From Candidatus Latescibacterota bacterium (GTDB taxonomy: Bacteria; Latescibacterota; UBA2968; GCA-2709665), in contig JAAXHE010000274.1 of assembly GCA_012271065.1 (NCBI GenBank), positions 1 through 51,394 of the forward strand: a stretch of 51,394 bases of DNA, read 5' to 3'. The position numbers and the translations under genes are program-made. Below are positions 50,257-51,394 of the stretch, piece by piece. The notes under the pieces were generated by a model. That model saw only the letters and a list, made by a program, of their open reading frames with translations. It had not been told where the DNA came from and searched no databases. Numbering within the stretch: the first letter of the stretch is position 1; each line of letters begins with the position of its first letter.

Positions 50257-51228
50257 ATGAAATACGGCCGTGTCGAGGGCATTGACAAACCGGTCTCGAG
50301 GCTGGTTCAGGGCACATTGATGGTTTCGACGGACGATCTCGAGGCGAGCATCGATTTCCTCGACGGGATCAGGGCGCTGGGCTGCAACAGTTTCGATACC
50401 GCGCCCGTTTATGGAAACGGAGAGTCGGAGCGTGCGCTGGGCGCCTGGATGGACCGGCGAAACAACCGCAGCGATGTGTTCATTCTGAGTAAAGGCGGGC
50501 ATCCCAATGCGGACCGGGACCGCCGGGTGACGGTTTTCGACATCGCTTCCGACCTCTTCGACTCTTTGGCGCGGCTCAGGACGGATTATATCGACCTCTA
50601 CCTGCTTCACCGGGACGATCCGGGGGTGCCGGTGGGGCCGCTCGTGGAGGCGCTGAACGAGCACATGTCCGAAGGACGCATCCGCGCGTTCGGCGGGTCC
50701 AACTGGACGGTGAATCGAATCCGGGAAGCAAACCTGTATGCGGAGAACCGCGGCCTGAGGCCGTTTGTGGCCAGCAGTCCGAATTTCAGTCTGGCCGTGC
50801 GGATGAATGAGGTCTGGGAGGGCTGCCTGAGCATCTCCGGCCCCCGCGGAGCGGAGGAACGAGCCTGGTACCGGGAGTCGCAGATGCCCGTGTTTTCCTG
50901 GTCCAGCCTGGCGCAGGGATTCTTCTCCGGTCTCCTGACGCGCGAGAACATCAACCAGACGGCAAATACACTGACGGTTGGCTGCGCGCAGGTCTACGGG
51001 TATGAAGAGAACTTCAACCGGCTGGAACGCGCGACGGAACTTGCCGGCGATCGCGGAAAGACCGTGGCGCAGATTGCGCTGGCGTACCTCTTCAACCAGC
51101 CCCAGAACGTCTTTACGGTGTCGGGCTGCAGGTCGGTCGAGGAAAGCCGCCTGAACCGTGAGGCGATGGAAATCCGGCTGACGCCGGATGAGCTGGACTG
51201 GCTGGACCTGCGGAGCGAGCGCCGGTGA
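50257..51228 (+). CDS. aldo/keto reductase
   Basis: A 323-aa cytoplasmic NADPH-dependent oxidoreductase of the AKR superfamily, TIM-barrel fold. The catalytic tetrad is complete: D47 and Y52 in FDTAPVYGNGESE, K79 in FILSKGGH and H118 in DLYLLHRDDPG. The cofactor-phosphate region reads VFSWSSLAQGFFSG and the C-terminal block TVAQIALAYLFNQPQN. It is closest in appearance to YdhF/YajO- and Tas-like general AKRs. The ATG follows TGGAGG at close spacing. The A/T-rich 70 bp upstream contrasts with its G+C-rich surroundings and probably holds the promoter. The gene appears to be monocistronic and is followed by a strong terminator. Confidence 0.93.
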   Translation: MKYGRVEGIDKPVSRLVQGTLMVSTDDLEASIDFLDGIRALGCNSFDTAPVYGNGESERALGAWMDRRNNRSDVFILSKGGHPNADRDRRVTVFDIASDLFDSLARLRTDYIDLYLLHRDDPGVPVGPLVEALNEHMSEGRIRAFGGSNWTVNRIREANLYAENRGLRPFVASSPNFSLAVRMNEVWEGCLSISGPRGAEERAWYRESQMPVFSWSSLAQGFFSGLLTRENINQTANTLTVGCAQVYGYEENFNRLERATELAGDRGKTVAQIALAYLFNQPQNVFTVSGCRSVEESRLNREAMEIRLTPDELDWLDLRSERR

Positions 51229-51334
51229 AGGATAACGTGCAACCGGAAACCGGTCTATTCGTCTAAGAAGTTGTCTTAAAATTACCGGTGAGTTCCCGAG
51301 CGCGAGCGAAAACGTGGGGGTCCAGGCGGACGAT

Positions 51335-51363
51335 CCCGCCCGTATCTTGATGATACGGGCGGG
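51335..51363 (+). terminator. strong intrinsic-type terminator hairpin
   Basis: A perfect 12-bp stem, CCCGCCCGTATC with GATACGGGCGGG, around a 5-base TTGAT loop, followed by TTTG. It lies about 105 bp beyond the aldo/keto reductase stop, with no other gene between. The T-tract is short, but the stem is the most stable simple hairpin in the window. Confidence 0.7.
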
Positions 51364-51394
51364 TTTGACCAACGCCGACCGGCGCTTTTGCAGC

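Noticed and set aside
50212..51372. 386-codon minus-strand open frame
   Set aside because: Antisense to the aldo/keto reductase, whose catalytic tetrad is intact.

Overview
**Organism type.** This is G+C-rich bacterial DNA from a Gram-negative cell. The evidence is a TonB-dependent receptor, a PorV-like barrel, a small outer-membrane barrel and two predicted lipoproteins. The mix of PorV, a T9SS-type C-terminal tail, a GWxTD protein, tandem SUMF1-like lipoproteins, ASPIC/FG-GAP proteins and many heparinase-like, Gfo/Idh/MocA and phytanoyl-CoA dioxygenase genes is what I associate with uncultured FCB-related lineages such as Latescibacterota, or with Poribacteria-like bacteria. That assignment is inference from gene content. 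I saw no rRNA, tRNA, CRISPR array or insertion sequence.

**1-16.5 kb, minus strand: polysaccharide or uronate breakdown.** Four heparinase II/III-like genes lie here. One is cut by the window edge, one carries a dockerin-like tail, one is fused to a beta-propeller, and one has an N-terminal Fn3-like domain. Two Gfo/Idh/MocA oxidoreductases, an orphan DNA methyltransferase and a DUF21/CBS membrane protein are interspersed. At 11.4-13.1 kb a more A/T-rich patch holds an unrecognised exported protein and a start-less remnant of a LAS-fold metallopeptidase-like gene.

**16.6-31.5 kb, minus strand: cell-surface and export module.** Nine genes form two gene runs separated by a terminator-like hairpin at 23825-23881. 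The first run holds an outer-membrane barrel, a TonB-dependent receptor, an 810-aa secreted protein with a sorting-type tail, and PorV. The second holds two SUMF1-fold lipoproteins, a TPR protein, an ASPIC/FG-GAP protein and a TPR-GWxTD protein. I read this as a T9SS/gliding-like secretion and surface-display locus. The SUMF1 pair lacks the cysteines of true formylglycine-generating enzymes and recalls GldJ/GldK.

**31.5-32.3 kb.** A divergent non-coding stretch with a good sigma70-like promoter pointing left.

**32.3-51.4 kb, plus strand: mixed metabolic genes.** These are a fifth heparinase-like protein, a GNAT, two AAC(3)-fold proteins (one fused to a TIM barrel), a Kelch protein, a DppA-type D-aminopeptidase, a small propeller, a metallophosphoesterase, SixA, a crotonase/acyl-CoA ligase pair, PhyH, an amidohydrolase, an M3 oligopeptidase, a third Gfo/Idh/MocA protein and an aldo/keto reductase. 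Two neighbouring genes (an MBL hydrolase at 36.0 kb and a CocE/NonD hydrolase at 37.9 kb) survive only as their first and last codons fused out of frame. A family of short hairpins with a constant ACAAG loop lies at 49.99-50.17 kb, and a strong terminator closes the window.
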